A DNA stretch of 64,000 nt from an uncultured Poribacteria bacterium (GTDB taxonomy: Bacteria > Poribacteria > WGA-4E > WGA-3G): positions 3,674,835 to 3,738,834 of the forward strand of contig OX638352.1 of assembly GCA_951813545.1 (NCBI GenBank). The letters run 5' to 3'. The notes under the pieces are model-generated. The model searched no databases and was not told where the DNA came from. It was given only the letters and a program-made list of their open reading frames with translations. Numbering within the stretch: the first letter of the stretch is position 1; every line of letters starts with the position of its first letter. Positions 33,877 to 43,654 of this stretch are shown here, in pieces. The position numbers were made by a program, and so were the translations under genes.

Positions 33877-35079
33877 TTATGGTACTATAAACTGATGGAA
33901 CTGTATCTTTCCATCTTTGACAGTATTGATAACTAAACTCTTGACGGCGTGCCGATTTTCATCATAATGGGATAATACCGTTGCGCCGCTGTAGTCCTGA
34001 GTCGCTTCAATTTGCTCTCGAATCGCAGCGGGAGTTAGGTCAGTAGTTCTGTGCATCGCCTCAATAAGAATAGTAGTAGCATCATATCCGAGTGCTGCAG
34101 GTCCGTCGGGTGCGATGCCGTATTTTTTGGTATAAGCGTTAACAAATTGCCCCGCCTCTTCGGTTAATTGACCGTCGGGTGAAAAACTGTTCGCAAAGAA
34201 ACTACCCTCAAGTGCCATCCCACCGATTTCAATTAAGTCGGGTCGATCCCAGCCATCACCGCCGAGAAAGGTCGCAGAAATACCTATATTGTCAGACCTT
34301 GCCTGCTTCACCGCCAGTGGGAATTCGGATCCCAAACCTGCCAAAAAGATAATATCAACGGCGGGTTCAACAGCAGCGATCGCCAACAACTGTTGTGTGA
34401 AATCTGTGGCACCTGACTCATAAAACTGCTGGACAGCAATCGTGCCGCCTTGCGCGGTAAAATCGTCACTAAAAAAAGCCGATAGTCCTTCGGAGTGTGA
34501 GTCGCCTGTTTCTGTAAGTACCGCGGCTGTCATCGCTTCCAATTCCCGTATGGCGAAATTCGCCATTATACGTGCCTGATATGAATCAATGAAAGCCGTC
34601 ATAAAGACATAATTCCCACTTTCGGTAACCGTTGGGTTTGTTGGATAGGTGGTTACCATAGGGATGCCGTGTCGTTGGGCAACGACTCCAGCCTCTATAG
34701 CCTCGTCACTGTAGTCGGGACCTACAATTGCCGACACACCAGCAGCGACCAGTTCCTCTACGTGTTCGGTACTCAGACGAGGATCCCTCATACTCTCTCT
34801 AATCAGAAGTTCTATCGGTCGTCCGTTGATGCCATCTGTTGCATTCGCGAAGGCGACTGCTAATTCAGCACCATTCCGGGTTGTTCCGGGATCCGTTGGA
34901 CTATAAATGAAACCGATTTTGACTGTAACCGCGTCATCAGAAGTTGCTGTCCGGTCAGGAGCAACGGTTGGTTGAATACGATCGCAACTTAAAAAGAAAA
35001 CGCTCATCAAAAAGAATGAAACGAGGATGCCGAAAATAGTTATATATCTGAGCGTTGTGCTGTTCTGTTGAAATAGCAT
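33877..35079 (-). CDS. ABC transporter substrate-binding lipoprotein (branched-chain amino acid type)
   Basis: A 400-residue periplasmic binding protein of the LivK/Peripla_BP_6 type. A signal peptide with lipobox (SVFFLSC) is followed by VKIGFIYSPTDPGTTRNGAELAVAFANAT, the type 1 fold start, VSAIVGPDYSDEAIEAG, GIPMVTTYPTNPTVT, VDIIFLAGLGSEFPLAVKQA and AALGYDATTILIEAM. No permease or ATPase genes are adjacent, so it is an orphan or works with a distant transporter or sensor. It lies 70 bases downstream of a TonB-dependent receptor on the same strand, which suggests shared uptake of one nutrient. Confidence 0.88.
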   Translation of the reverse strand: MLFQQNSTTLRYITIFGILVSFFLMSVFFLSCDRIQPTVAPDRTATSDDAVTVKIGFIYSPTDPGTTRNGAELAVAFANATDGINGRPIELLIRESMRDPRLSTEHVEELVAAGVSAIVGPDYSDEAIEAGVVAQRHGIPMVTTYPTNPTVTESGNYVFMTAFIDSYQARIMANFAIRELEAMTAAVLTETGDSHSEGLSAFFSDDFTAQGGTIAVQQFYESGATDFTQQLLAIAAVEPAVDIIFLAGLGSEFPLAVKQARSDNIGISATFLGGDGWDRPDLIEIGGMALEGSFFANSFSPDGQLTEEAGQFVNAYTKKYGIAPDGPAALGYDATTILIEAMHRTTDLTPAAIREQIEATQDYSGATVLSHYDENRHAVKSLVINTVKDGKIQFHQFIVP

Positions 35080-35149
35080 GAAAATTCCTTATCACGTTCG
35101 GGAGCGGTTGGAAGCCACTCCGTAACCTAAACCAATAAACCCATGATTC

Positions 35150-37747
35150 CTAAAATCTGTAACCAACTTTAGTATACCAAAACGCGCCACCAAACCCATA
35201 CGGACTATACTCACCGAAGGGTCTACCAACGATTGCCCCCGTAAAGTTCTCAACATCCGGATCCGCCCATGTCACGTTATCCGGCTCAACATTGAGGACA
35301 TTATTCACACCAATTGTGATGCCTAAGTTCTCAATGAGCGCGTAACTCACTTCAAGGTCCACCAAAAACGCCTCACCATAGGTTTGCGCGCCTACGGCAT
35401 TTTCATACCAAGGACCGTAGTAATTAACGCGTCCCAATACCCCCAAGCTATCACCGATGGCTTGCGTTAGCGTCACATTTCCGCGATGACGAGGGACACC
35501 TTCCTCCAATAGCCGGACGCGCGTGTCGTCAAGGATATCAGGATTACGCTTGGTTACTGTGGTCTCCGTATAGTTGTAAGCGAGACTTAGCGCACCATCC
35601 AATATGGGTGCCGTGAGAATCACATCAACCCCTTGGGTGCTCGTCTCAAATTCATTGGTAAAGAACCGGAACTCTTGTAGATTGCCCGCACTCGTAATCC
35701 CTTCAGCCACGAGCTGCTGAATCTGTGCCTCCGTAATATCTGTACCCCGTTGGAAGTCTTTTGTCGGAGCCAACCGATCCTCGACCTTGATGTTGAAATA
35801 ATCAACAGTGATACTCGCAATGGCATGGCTAATAACCCCTCCAACTGTGAGGTTCTTTGACTTTTCCGGTTCAAGTGCCTTACCACCCACCAAACCTGCG
35901 GCAGCATGTGTGGAAGGAATCGTCCCTTTATTGACTAATGTATTGTTTTCACCGAACTCCGTTGTGACGTTAAAGGCATTTTGCTGTCCGGGTGTCGGTG
36001 CTCTAAAACCGGTGCTGTAACTGCCGCGCGCTCTTAGGTCAATAACAGGATCGACCGAAAGCAATTCTTTGAGCGTATCGGCAATGCCATAGTTCGTTGC
36101 GATTTTGTAGTTGACAGTACTCCCAAAATCGTCGAAGTACTCACCACGGACCGCAGCATTAACCGTCCAAAAGCCAAGAGGTCTCAACTCACTTTCCAAG
36201 TAACCCGCGAAGTTAGACCGGCTCCAACTCCCTTCGGCAATATCACTGAAACCGGGGAACCCATTGGATCCTGAACTAAATCCTTGGCTTGCTAACGGAC
36301 CGATTTTCCAAGACTCAATCTGTCCCTGCACAATCTCAAAGGTTTCCGTTCGATATTCCAAACCTGAGGCGAGGAACACCATATCGTGCAGTGGATAGGT
36401 TAAGTCAAGATTAATGTTCGTATCCGCTTGGATGTAATCGCCTGGGTCAAATTCGGTGGGTGTGTCCGGTCCAAGTGAGGCATTGACCGTATTTCTGATA
36501 AAGAAATCGGAGGCGTGCCGTCCATAGGAAGCACTCAGATCCCATCCTAAATCCGCCGCGATCGTTCCCTTCAAGCCAACGAGGAGCGACGCATCTTGGG
36601 TATCCGCACCGAAACGCGGTGTGAACCCACCTGGAAAGAGTTCTTGGAATGTGAAAAGATTTGGGTCAGAGAGAACCTGTTGTAAAGCAACCGGATCTGG
36701 AACATTGTTGGTTATCTTGACTACGGGAATTTCACCCTCGCCAGACAATCGCCCAACAAGTAGGGTTTCGCCTCCATCATTGCTAAAGACAGCAGGGCGG
36801 GTATTCGGATTTCGGAAGTAGAAACCACCTTCAACTTCCTTCTGTGCATAGTTCGCATGACCGTAGAACTTAATGTCATCGGTAATGCTTGCCCCGTAAT
36901 TCGCAAAAAGCTTGATGTCGTTTCTGATAATAGGGTGTCCCCACGGTTGAGCGGGATCAGCGACATCGGTGTTTCCAGCACCGATGAGCGCGGTGGCATC
37001 ATCCCGTTGTACAGAACGATCTGTCTCATTCGTGCCGCCGTATTCGACACTCAGATTCGTCCAGAGATCTTCGCGTCCCAAACCAATATTCCCAGCGAGC
37101 GCGTATGCAAGCCCATCACCGGCTTGGAAAATACCGGGTTTGATTTCAAAAGATCCGCCTTCATAACTGTCTTTGAGCTGCAGGTTCATGACACCTGCGA
37201 TCGCATCGGAACCGTATTGCGCCGATGCTCCGTCCCGTAGCACCTCCACCTGCTTCAGTGCGATGGTGGGGATAGGAGAGAGGTCGGCACCCTGTGCGCC
37301 ATCGGATAACCCATTCCCGAGCCAAGCAATAACGGAGGCACGGTGACGGCGTTTACCATTAACCAGTAACAACGTGTGATCTGGTGCCAATCCGCGTAGA
37401 TTTGCCGGACGGACGACAGTGGCTGCATCAGCGATGGGTTGCGCATTGACGTTGTAAGATGGAACTAAGTTCCTTAACAGATCCGGGAGATCCGCGCCCC
37501 CCTGTTTGACGAAATCATCACTCGGTAAAACATCAATCGGGACTGTAGATTCAAGAACCGAACGCAGTTTCGCACGTGTTCCTACCACTACCATACCCTC
37601 AAGCGTTATAACTTCCTGTTCAGATATTGCTTCGCTTGATTCCATTTCAGTTTCTTGTGCCACTGCAGTAGATGCCAAACCTATAAAAATAACTAAAACA
37701 ACGGGCATCAGAAGCAGCACCGTTTTAAAATCAAGTGCGACTTTCAT
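35150..37747 (-). CDS. TonB-dependent receptor
   Basis: An 865-residue outer-membrane receptor that imports a ligand using TonB energy. A signal peptide (LASTAVAQ) is followed by a TonB-box-like segment (VITLEGMVVVG) and the plug domain (DFVKQGGADLPDLLRNLVP, NLRGLAPDHTLLLVNGKRRH, LKQVEVLRDGASAQYGSDAIAGV). The 22-strand-type barrel fills the rest and ends with the outer-membrane signature YTKVGYRF. It is a close paralogue of the receptor upstream (37910-40600). The ligand is unknown. Confidence 0.95.
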   Translation of the reverse strand: MKVALDFKTVLLLMPVVLVIFIGLASTAVAQETEMESSEAISEQEVITLEGMVVVGTRAKLRSVLESTVPIDVLPSDDFVKQGGADLPDLLRNLVPSYNVNAQPIADAATVVRPANLRGLAPDHTLLLVNGKRRHRASVIAWLGNGLSDGAQGADLSPIPTIALKQVEVLRDGASAQYGSDAIAGVMNLQLKDSYEGGSFEIKPGIFQAGDGLAYALAGNIGLGREDLWTNLSVEYGGTNETDRSVQRDDATALIGAGNTDVADPAQPWGHPIIRNDIKLFANYGASITDDIKFYGHANYAQKEVEGGFYFRNPNTRPAVFSNDGGETLLVGRLSGEGEIPVVKITNNVPDPVALQQVLSDPNLFTFQELFPGGFTPRFGADTQDASLLVGLKGTIAADLGWDLSASYGRHASDFFIRNTVNASLGPDTPTEFDPGDYIQADTNINLDLTYPLHDMVFLASGLEYRTETFEIVQGQIESWKIGPLASQGFSSGSNGFPGFSDIAEGSWSRSNFAGYLESELRPLGFWTVNAAVRGEYFDDFGSTVNYKIATNYGIADTLKELLSVDPVIDLRARGSYSTGFRAPTPGQQNAFNVTTEFGENNTLVNKGTIPSTHAAAGLVGGKALEPEKSKNLTVGGVISHAIASITVDYFNIKVEDRLAPTKDFQRGTDITEAQIQQLVAEGITSAGNLQEFRFFTNEFETSTQGVDVILTAPILDGALSLAYNYTETTVTKRNPDILDDTRVRLLEEGVPRHRGNVTLTQAIGDSLGVLGRVNYYGPWYENAVGAQTYGEAFLVDLEVSYALIENLGITIGVNNVLNVEPDNVTWADPDVENFTGAIVGRPFGEYSPYGFGGAFWYTKVGYRF

Positions 37748-37847
37748 AAGTGAACTCCTTTACTTTTTAGGTAAAAGACACTCTCATTTAAAGCAGGACT
37801 CAATGTAACTTATATGAATTGAAGAGGAATTGAAAATGAATTGAAGA

Positions 37848-37868
37848 GGCGCGGTTGAAAACCGCGCC
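37848..37868. terminator. Strong hairpin between the two TonB receptor genes
   Basis: GGCGCGGTT, loop GAA, AACCGCGCC: a perfect 9-bp stem. There is no T tract, so it may act as mRNA stabiliser or a dispersed repeat. A near-identical hairpin ends the repeat at 62633-62651. Just beside it ATTGAAGAGG/ATTGAAGAGG occurs twice (about 37818 and 37840). Confidence 0.55.
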
Positions 37869-37909
37869 GTTTGCGAAAAGTATATTTAGCACTTTTCATG
37901 AAATACGTT

Positions 37910-40600
37910 TTAGAAACTGTATCCAACTTTGGCATACCAGTACGCCCCATCAAAACCGAACGGACTGAACTGTCCGTATTTGTTGCCGACAGAATCAGCA
38001 GCATTCGGATTTTCATCGGGAAAGGTATTAAGGATATTTCTTCCACCGAGAGTGAGAGTCAATCCGGCATCCACGGTGTAAGTGGTTTCTAAGTCGAAAA
38101 TAACCCTTCCAGTGTATTCTCCAGTGCCTGGCACATCTGGATTCTGTAAGAAATCTTCAGAATCGAACCAACCGCTGAAATAACTGGCGCGTCCGAGCAC
38201 TCCCCACGCATCCGTTATGGATTGAGCGACAGTGAGGCTGGCGCGGTGTTCGGGTAAGTTCTCTTGCAGTTCCCTGATTCGATGATCGTCCAGCGTGTCA
38301 GGATTGTGATCGGTAACTGTGGTGTTCGTGAAGTTATACACCGCGATGAGGGTTCCGTTGGGTATTGGTGCTGTAGCGACAAAGTCAATACCATTGGTTG
38401 TAGTAGCGAAGTCATTGATAAAGAACTGGAATGTTTCCAGATTCGCTGCACTGGTTACACCTGCGGCGATGAGCTGCGCCTTCTGCGCGTCAGTCAATGT
38501 AAAGTGTTGTGACACCGATAACCGGTTTTTCAACCGAATATCAAAAAAGTCCATCGTGAAATTTACGCCCAAAATATCAACGGCAAATCCACCTGTGAAG
38601 TTATTTGATGTTTCCGGGTCAAGCGAGTTATCTTCCTTGCCTGTCACAACACCGACAGCATCGTTGGTGGAAGGAATTGTTCCTTTATTAACGAGATCCC
38701 CCTTCGCAAAATCGTATTCAGTGGTAATGTTGAACGTATTTTGCTGCCCGGGTGTCGGTGCGCGGAACCCAGTACTATAACTTGCGCGCAACCGCATCGT
38801 TTCCGTAACCTTGTAGTTTGCAGCGGCTTTGTAGTTCAGGGTGCCACCGAAAATCTCAAATTGTTCACCGCGCACAGCCAGCGCGATCAGGAGCGGATCA
38901 ATCGGTCTGATTTCAGTTTCCAGATACGCAGCAACGTTGTAACGGTGCCACTTGCCTGCCGCAACTGGGCTGAACCCAGAAAATCCGTTGGAGGCAGCAG
39001 TGAAGCCTTGCGCTGCGAGGGGCCCGATCTGATGCGACTCGCGTTCGCCCTCTATGATTTCAAACCCTTCGTCCCGATATTCCAAACCAGAAGCGAGGAA
39101 CACCATGTCGCTGAGCGGATAGGTTACATCGAAGTTGAGGTTATAATCCGTCTGGATATAGTCGCCCGGATCAAAATATGTCGGTGTATCGGGTCCGAGG
39201 GAGGCATTAACAGTGTTGAAGATAAAGAAATCGGCATGGTGTCGTCCAAAAGAGCCGCTCAGATCCCACGTTAAGGGTTTGCCCAATGTTTCTCTCAAAG
39301 CATCCCCCTTAACACCAACGACGACGGAACTATCCCATGCAAACGCGCCAAATCTGGGTGTGAATCCGCCTGGGAACATTTCCTGGAATGTGAATAGGTT
39401 CGGGTCACTCCTGACGGCTTGCAACCGTTCGGGATCAGGAACGTGGTTGGTTATCGGGATATCGTCAGCATCGTGAGGTGACAGTTCGGTAAACTCCTGC
39501 CCGGCAGCCTCCGCTGCCTGCTTTCGGGCTTCCCACTCCGCCATTTCCGCTGTCAAACCTCGCAAATCCCCGACGAGCAACGTCTCGCCACCCGTCGTAC
39601 TAAACACACCGCCGCGGGTATTCGGGTTACGGAAATAGAATCCGCCTTCAACGCGCTTGCGGGCGTAGTTGGCATGCCCATAGAAATCAATGGTATCTGT
39701 GAGGGTGGCACCGTAGTTGGCAAACAATTTGATGTCATTCTCTATAATCGGCTGTCCCCAAATTTGCGCGGGGTCTTTGACACTAAAATTGCCTGCGTTA
39801 ATCAAGGCTATGGCATCATTACGTTGGACAGACCGGACGGTCGGATCTGCGCCACCGTATTCAAAACTGAGATTCGTCCATGCATCTGGACGCCCTAAAC
39901 CAATGTTACCAGCAACAGCAAACTGTCGCCCGTCACCATATTGGTAGATACCGGGTTTAAATTCAAACGAACCGCCTTCGTAGTTGTCTTTCAATCGAAA
40001 ATTCATCACACCCGCAATAGCGTCCGACCCATATTGTGCGGATGCGCCATCACGGAGGACCTCTACCTGTTGCAGAGCAATTGCAGGAATAGGTGCCAAG
40101 TCAGGTCCCTGTGACCCATCAGACAGACCGTTCCCGAGCCAGTGGATAACCGCTGCACGGTGTCTCCGCTTGTTGTTCACCAACACCAATGTATGGTCTG
40201 GGGCAAGCCCTCGTAAATTCGCCGGACGCACCACCGTTGACGCATCACTAATCGGTTGTGTATTGATGTTATAAGACGGCACCAAAGTTCTCAGCAAATC
40301 CGGTAGATCTGCGCCGCCCTGCTTTTCAAAAGATTCGTTTGACACAATATCGATCGGTACTGCCGAATCCAAGACGGAGCGCGGTTGGGAACGCGACCCC
40401 ACCACAACAAGACTTTGAAGCCTCACAGGATCGACCGCTTCAGATGCCTCTTCAGATGCTGCAGCCTCGTCCGTGACCTCTGTTTCCTCGGCATCAACGG
40501 TTTCTTCCTGTGCCATAATCGTCGGAAACGCGCAAATTAAAATACCTATAAAGATACTGAGCGCGAAAACAATCGGTTTAATGCATTTGCTGTAATACAT
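37910..40600 (-). CDS. TonB-dependent receptor (paralogue of the next gene)
   Basis: An 896-residue outer-membrane receptor. The signal peptide (FALSIFIGILICAFPTIMAQ) is followed by an acidic stretch rich in E and A, a TonB-box-like RLQSLVVVG, the plug (ESFEKQGGADLPDLLRTLVP, GASAQYGSDAIAGV) and the barrel ending in YAKVGYSF. It shares most of its plug with 35150-37747 but has an inserted loop (MAEWEARKQAAEAAGQEF). The ATG at 40600 has AAAGGGG upstream; the open frame continues to 40642. Two receptors plus a binding lipoprotein form a likely uptake cluster. Confidence 0.94.
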   Translation of the reverse strand: MYYSKCIKPIVFALSIFIGILICAFPTIMAQEETVDAEETEVTDEAAASEEASEAVDPVRLQSLVVVGSRSQPRSVLDSAVPIDIVSNESFEKQGGADLPDLLRTLVPSYNINTQPISDASTVVRPANLRGLAPDHTLVLVNNKRRHRAAVIHWLGNGLSDGSQGPDLAPIPAIALQQVEVLRDGASAQYGSDAIAGVMNFRLKDNYEGGSFEFKPGIYQYGDGRQFAVAGNIGLGRPDAWTNLSFEYGGADPTVRSVQRNDAIALINAGNFSVKDPAQIWGQPIIENDIKLFANYGATLTDTIDFYGHANYARKRVEGGFYFRNPNTRGGVFSTTGGETLLVGDLRGLTAEMAEWEARKQAAEAAGQEFTELSPHDADDIPITNHVPDPERLQAVRSDPNLFTFQEMFPGGFTPRFGAFAWDSSVVVGVKGDALRETLGKPLTWDLSGSFGRHHADFFIFNTVNASLGPDTPTYFDPGDYIQTDYNLNFDVTYPLSDMVFLASGLEYRDEGFEIIEGERESHQIGPLAAQGFTAASNGFSGFSPVAAGKWHRYNVAAYLETEIRPIDPLLIALAVRGEQFEIFGGTLNYKAAANYKVTETMRLRASYSTGFRAPTPGQQNTFNITTEYDFAKGDLVNKGTIPSTNDAVGVVTGKEDNSLDPETSNNFTGGFAVDILGVNFTMDFFDIRLKNRLSVSQHFTLTDAQKAQLIAAGVTSAANLETFQFFINDFATTTNGIDFVATAPIPNGTLIAVYNFTNTTVTDHNPDTLDDHRIRELQENLPEHRASLTVAQSITDAWGVLGRASYFSGWFDSEDFLQNPDVPGTGEYTGRVIFDLETTYTVDAGLTLTLGGRNILNTFPDENPNAADSVGNKYGQFSPFGFDGAYWYAKVGYSF

Positions 40601-40808
40601 ACAATTTTCCCCTTTAATTTTGACGTAAACGTCAGACCTCAAAAACTGCTATATAACCTAAATTTCCCACACACCTGCCGCCCCGTTGGAGCTTCGAGTG
40701 TGCTATCTTTCCACCTTTCGTGTCGCAATTCATAAAAATTGAATGTGATGAAAGTGAACCTATGATGAAATTAATACCCTTATATTTGGAAATAACAATT
40801 GATCTGAC

Positions 40809-42144
40809 ATTTATCAAAGTTATTGTCACGCTACTGAAGGCGTTGCCTAAGAGCGTGTCGTGTTATGAAAATGCGTTTTGTTTTCAAAAAGTTGCTTGAT
40901 TTTTAGCGCATGAGATGGCATCCTAAGAGTTAACTACAGCTTTTGGGAGGACATCTCATGCCCCCTAAGCTTATCAAATCTACAATCTTTTTTCAAGACC
41001 TTCTTGCTTCTTACTTTCAGCCGATAACTCAGCAAATCGTTGAGACGCTGCTCTTGCTGTGTGTTTGCCATCTTTTTGGACTTTACAACCCGAATCAAGT
41101 CGCAGATGCCTTGAAACTTCCCAAAGCACGTCTTTATCGCAGTCTTGGCTCTCTGAGCCTTTATCACTCGAAATGTTTGAATCTGCGACTCGGTTGTGCG
41201 ATGGCAATAGATTTCATCAAAGACGCTGAAAGTAAGAGTGCTTCAACGCAATCGCGGCGGTGTATCACCGTCAGTGTTGAGGATACGAATCTACCCCGGG
41301 ATGCAGAAACACTCGCTTATTGTTCAAACTACTACTCGAAAGAACACAATACGCCGATCTGGTGCCAAAACGTCTTAGGCATCACCGTGAAGTGCGGGGA
41401 TCGTGTGATCCCTTTAGACATGCGTCTCGTCAGTAAACACGGACGTGGCAACACCGATAAACCGACGCTCCTTATCACCATGATCCAAGAAGTCTTAGCG
41501 TTCTTTGATACCCAAGGCGTAGACCTAAGAAAGTATCCGATCACCTTTGATTCCTGGTATGCGAGCCGTAACCTTGTTGATGCCTTATCGGAGTTAGGGT
41601 TTACCTCTATATTGGTTCACGGAAAAAATAACTTCGTCATGACCATCGCTGAAACGAAGGCGAAACTTTCGGTTCATAAAAAACGCGTGGAACTCTCTGA
41701 AGACCAATGGGGCTGTGATAAACCTGTCTGTCGCCGAAAAGCAGAAAGTCCAACTTTCGGGGAATGGGTCGTCCTATTTTTCCGAGATAGAGGCAAGATA
41801 CGAACCCTTTTAGTCTTTGGAAAACCGCTGCGAACCTGTGAGGCACTCAGGATTTGGTCCCAACACCACGGTATTGAACAGTTTTGGCGGTATTTCAAAT
41901 CGAACCTCCACGTTTCTGCCATGAGCCTCGAAAGCAGACAAGGGGCGTATGTGAGCCTCGGTATAAAAGTTATGAGTTATCTGATGTTGCTACAAATGAG
42001 CATCTCAGAACGACGCACATTTCATCAAATACAACTTCAACTCACAGGAGAAAGATACACCCTCACTGAACTCATCGCGCATTTTCATGAAATAATACCA
42101 AAAGAACCTTGATAACTATTGCTTTGGCATAACTTTTGAGAAAT
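40809..42144. mobile_element. Insertion sequence, about 1.3 kb, DDE transposase
   Basis: The element carries the transposase at 40958-42112. Its likely ends are imperfect inverted repeats: ATTTATCAAAGTTAT at 40809-40823 and, inverted, ATTTCTCAAAAGTTAT at 42144-42129. I see no clear target duplication, so the limits are tentative. Between the end of the upstream receptor gene's promoter side (40601) and the transposase there is no other gene. Confidence 0.5.
40958..42112 (+). CDS. Transposase, DDE type (IS4/IS701-like)
   Basis: A 384-residue transposase. A helical N-terminal DNA-binding part (FGLYNPNQVADALKLPKARLYRSL) is followed by an RNase H-like core. Likely catalytic acids are D in ITVSVEDTN, D in YPITFDSWYA and E in HGIEQFWRYFKSNL. 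The HG-x-E-x-F-W-R-x-F-K pattern fits the IS4/IS701 group. The ATG at 40958 has GGGAGG seven bases upstream; the frame opens at 40943. It appears intact. It is unrelated in sequence to the transposase at 59944. Confidence 0.85.
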   Translation: MPPKLIKSTIFFQDLLASYFQPITQQIVETLLLLCVCHLFGLYNPNQVADALKLPKARLYRSLGSLSLYHSKCLNLRLGCAMAIDFIKDAESKSASTQSRRCITVSVEDTNLPRDAETLAYCSNYYSKEHNTPIWCQNVLGITVKCGDRVIPLDMRLVSKHGRGNTDKPTLLITMIQEVLAFFDTQGVDLRKYPITFDSWYASRNLVDALSELGFTSILVHGKNNFVMTIAETKAKLSVHKKRVELSEDQWGCDKPVCRRKAESPTFGEWVVLFFRDRGKIRTLLVFGKPLRTCEALRIWSQHHGIEQFWRYFKSNLHVSAMSLESRQGAYVSLGIKVMSYLMLLQMSISERRTFHQIQLQLTGERYTLTELIAHFHEIIPKEP

Positions 42145-42188
42145 ACCAGTACTATAATTATACCCGATGGTACACGATTAAGCAAATT

Positions 42189-42221
42189 ATGGATGCATAG
42201 TTAATCAAATTATGCATCCAT
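42189..42221. repeat. Perfect 11-bp inverted repeat
   Basis: ATGGATGCATA, 11-nt spacer, TATGCATCCAT. The arms are preceded by similar CAAATTA segments (42184 and 42206), so a direct repeat is nested in the palindrome. It lies between the insertion sequence and the promoter of the 409-residue gene and could be an operator or a terminator. Confidence 0.6.
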
Positions 42222-42304
42222 GATAGTAAATTAGCACGCTTTACGCCAAAACCCGACCCTTCAGGTGGCAACTTGGGTCATCTCTTATGAGAATATTTAA
42301 AAAT

Positions 42305-42333
42305 TTGACAATAAATTTGTGTTGGTATATACT
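42305..42333 (+). promoter_or_regulatory. Sigma-70-type promoter of the 409-residue gene
   Basis: TTGACA (42305-42310), 17 bases, TATACT (42328-42333). Transcription would start near 42340, about 80 nt before the ATG at 42421. Confidence 0.7.
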
Positions 42334-42420
42334 TAAATATAGCATGCTAAATTTGATGTTACGCCCCGTTTGGAATTATAATTTATCAAATAACCGCGTT
42401 AACGCCCAAAAAACACTATC

Positions 42421-43650
42421 ATGGCAAAGAAAAAGGGACGCCGCTCCATAAATGTGGCACGGAAGCGTGAGAAACGAAATCGCGACCGAAAATTTAGACA
42501 AAAACAACTTGCTGTCGAAAAGCAGCGCAGACTTCTTTACGAAAAATCAGAAGAAGAGCATTTACACGCCTGTATCTCACAGAGTCGTCAACTTCTTGAT
42601 GAACCCGAACTTGAAGGGGTCCTTTTCGATTTTGAACTGATGTACAAATGGGTGACGGAATCACTTGATAGTTACGAAATAGACAAGACAGACACACCTA
42701 CAGATGAATCAGAGGATTTTGCTGATCTCGAAGAAGACTTTATCAATCTAACAGATGCAATAGCGAGTGAAGGGCAACTGACCCCTTTGCCGGAAGCAGA
42801 ACGCGCATGCGAACATTTTCAGCTAGAGGTACTTCCACATCTTGTTACACCCGACTTCATGCAACAATTAGGGCAAGCACTCATGGCGTGTGAAACCCGT
42901 CTTAACCTGACAGGCAACCGAGAACTCGCAGAGGTGGCTTCTGTCACTCGCTCGCTTTTCGAGAAAGCCCCATCGGAAATACTGGCGTTTCACCCAATGA
43001 TCCAAACTATTGGTATTGAAACGCTGCGTATACTCGTAGAAGAACCAGATATTATTGGTGACAGTGAGGAGGTCAAAGGAATCCTTTCAGATGTTCTGGA
43101 ATATGAAGACTCAGAGGCGTATCAATCCCAACCGGTTTCCCTTTTTTCAGACCCCAGAAAAAATCTGGGACACCCTAAGGAAGAGGTCTCCAAACCCACT
43201 CTAATTGAATTGACTCCTTCGCATTCAGATGTGGCAGATGCAGAAGATACTGATACTGCACAGGAACCCACCTCTTTTGCGGAGGATTCTGTGCCACTTC
43301 CAGATCCATCTGCCTCAGAGATAGTAATATCACCAGTCTCACCCGATGAACTTCCTGCTCGGGCACTCTATAAAAACTTCAATGGCTTGGAAATAAAAAA
43401 AAGTTTTGAGGAGCACACAGACGACGCTTCTTCACAGGAAGGACTTACGAATTACGCGTTGGTGAATGAAAGTAAAAAACAGGTCGAATTTGTTGATGTG
43501 GAAAACGAACGCTACATTACGGTTACCGAAGAGCGGCTGCAGCTGCACGCACGCTCGGAAACAGAACTTACTATTGCAATGGCAGAGGTAGAAGCGCAGT
43601 GCACGTCGGCAGTCATGTATCTCGCCAAAACAATCGAAGAAAGGGGGTAA
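42421..43650 (+). CDS. Hypothetical protein, 409 residues, basic N-terminus
   Basis: I do not recognise the family. The first 45 residues are strongly basic (KKKGRRSINVARKREKRNR) and look like a nucleic-acid-binding or ribosome-binding tail. Residues 50-220 are helical and acidic, 220-310 are low complexity (DTAQEPTSFAEDSVPLPDP), and the last 100 residues are a small mixed domain (ITVTEERLQLHARSETELTIA) that reads like a helix-strand unit. The start ATG has no clear Shine-Dalgarno. A good promoter is 90 bases upstream. It is followed after four bases by a 39-residue basic peptide gene with a strong ribosome site. Confidence 0.7.
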   Translation: MAKKKGRRSINVARKREKRNRDRKFRQKQLAVEKQRRLLYEKSEEEHLHACISQSRQLLDEPELEGVLFDFELMYKWVTESLDSYEIDKTDTPTDESEDFADLEEDFINLTDAIASEGQLTPLPEAERACEHFQLEVLPHLVTPDFMQQLGQALMACETRLNLTGNRELAEVASVTRSLFEKAPSEILAFHPMIQTIGIETLRILVEEPDIIGDSEEVKGILSDVLEYEDSEAYQSQPVSLFSDPRKNLGHPKEEVSKPTLIELTPSHSDVADAEDTDTAQEPTSFAEDSVPLPDPSASEIVISPVSPDELPARALYKNFNGLEIKKSFEEHTDDASSQEGLTNYALVNESKKQVEFVDVENERYITVTEERLQLHARSETELTIAMAEVEAQCTSAVMYLAKTIEERG

Positions 43651-43654
43651 AACT

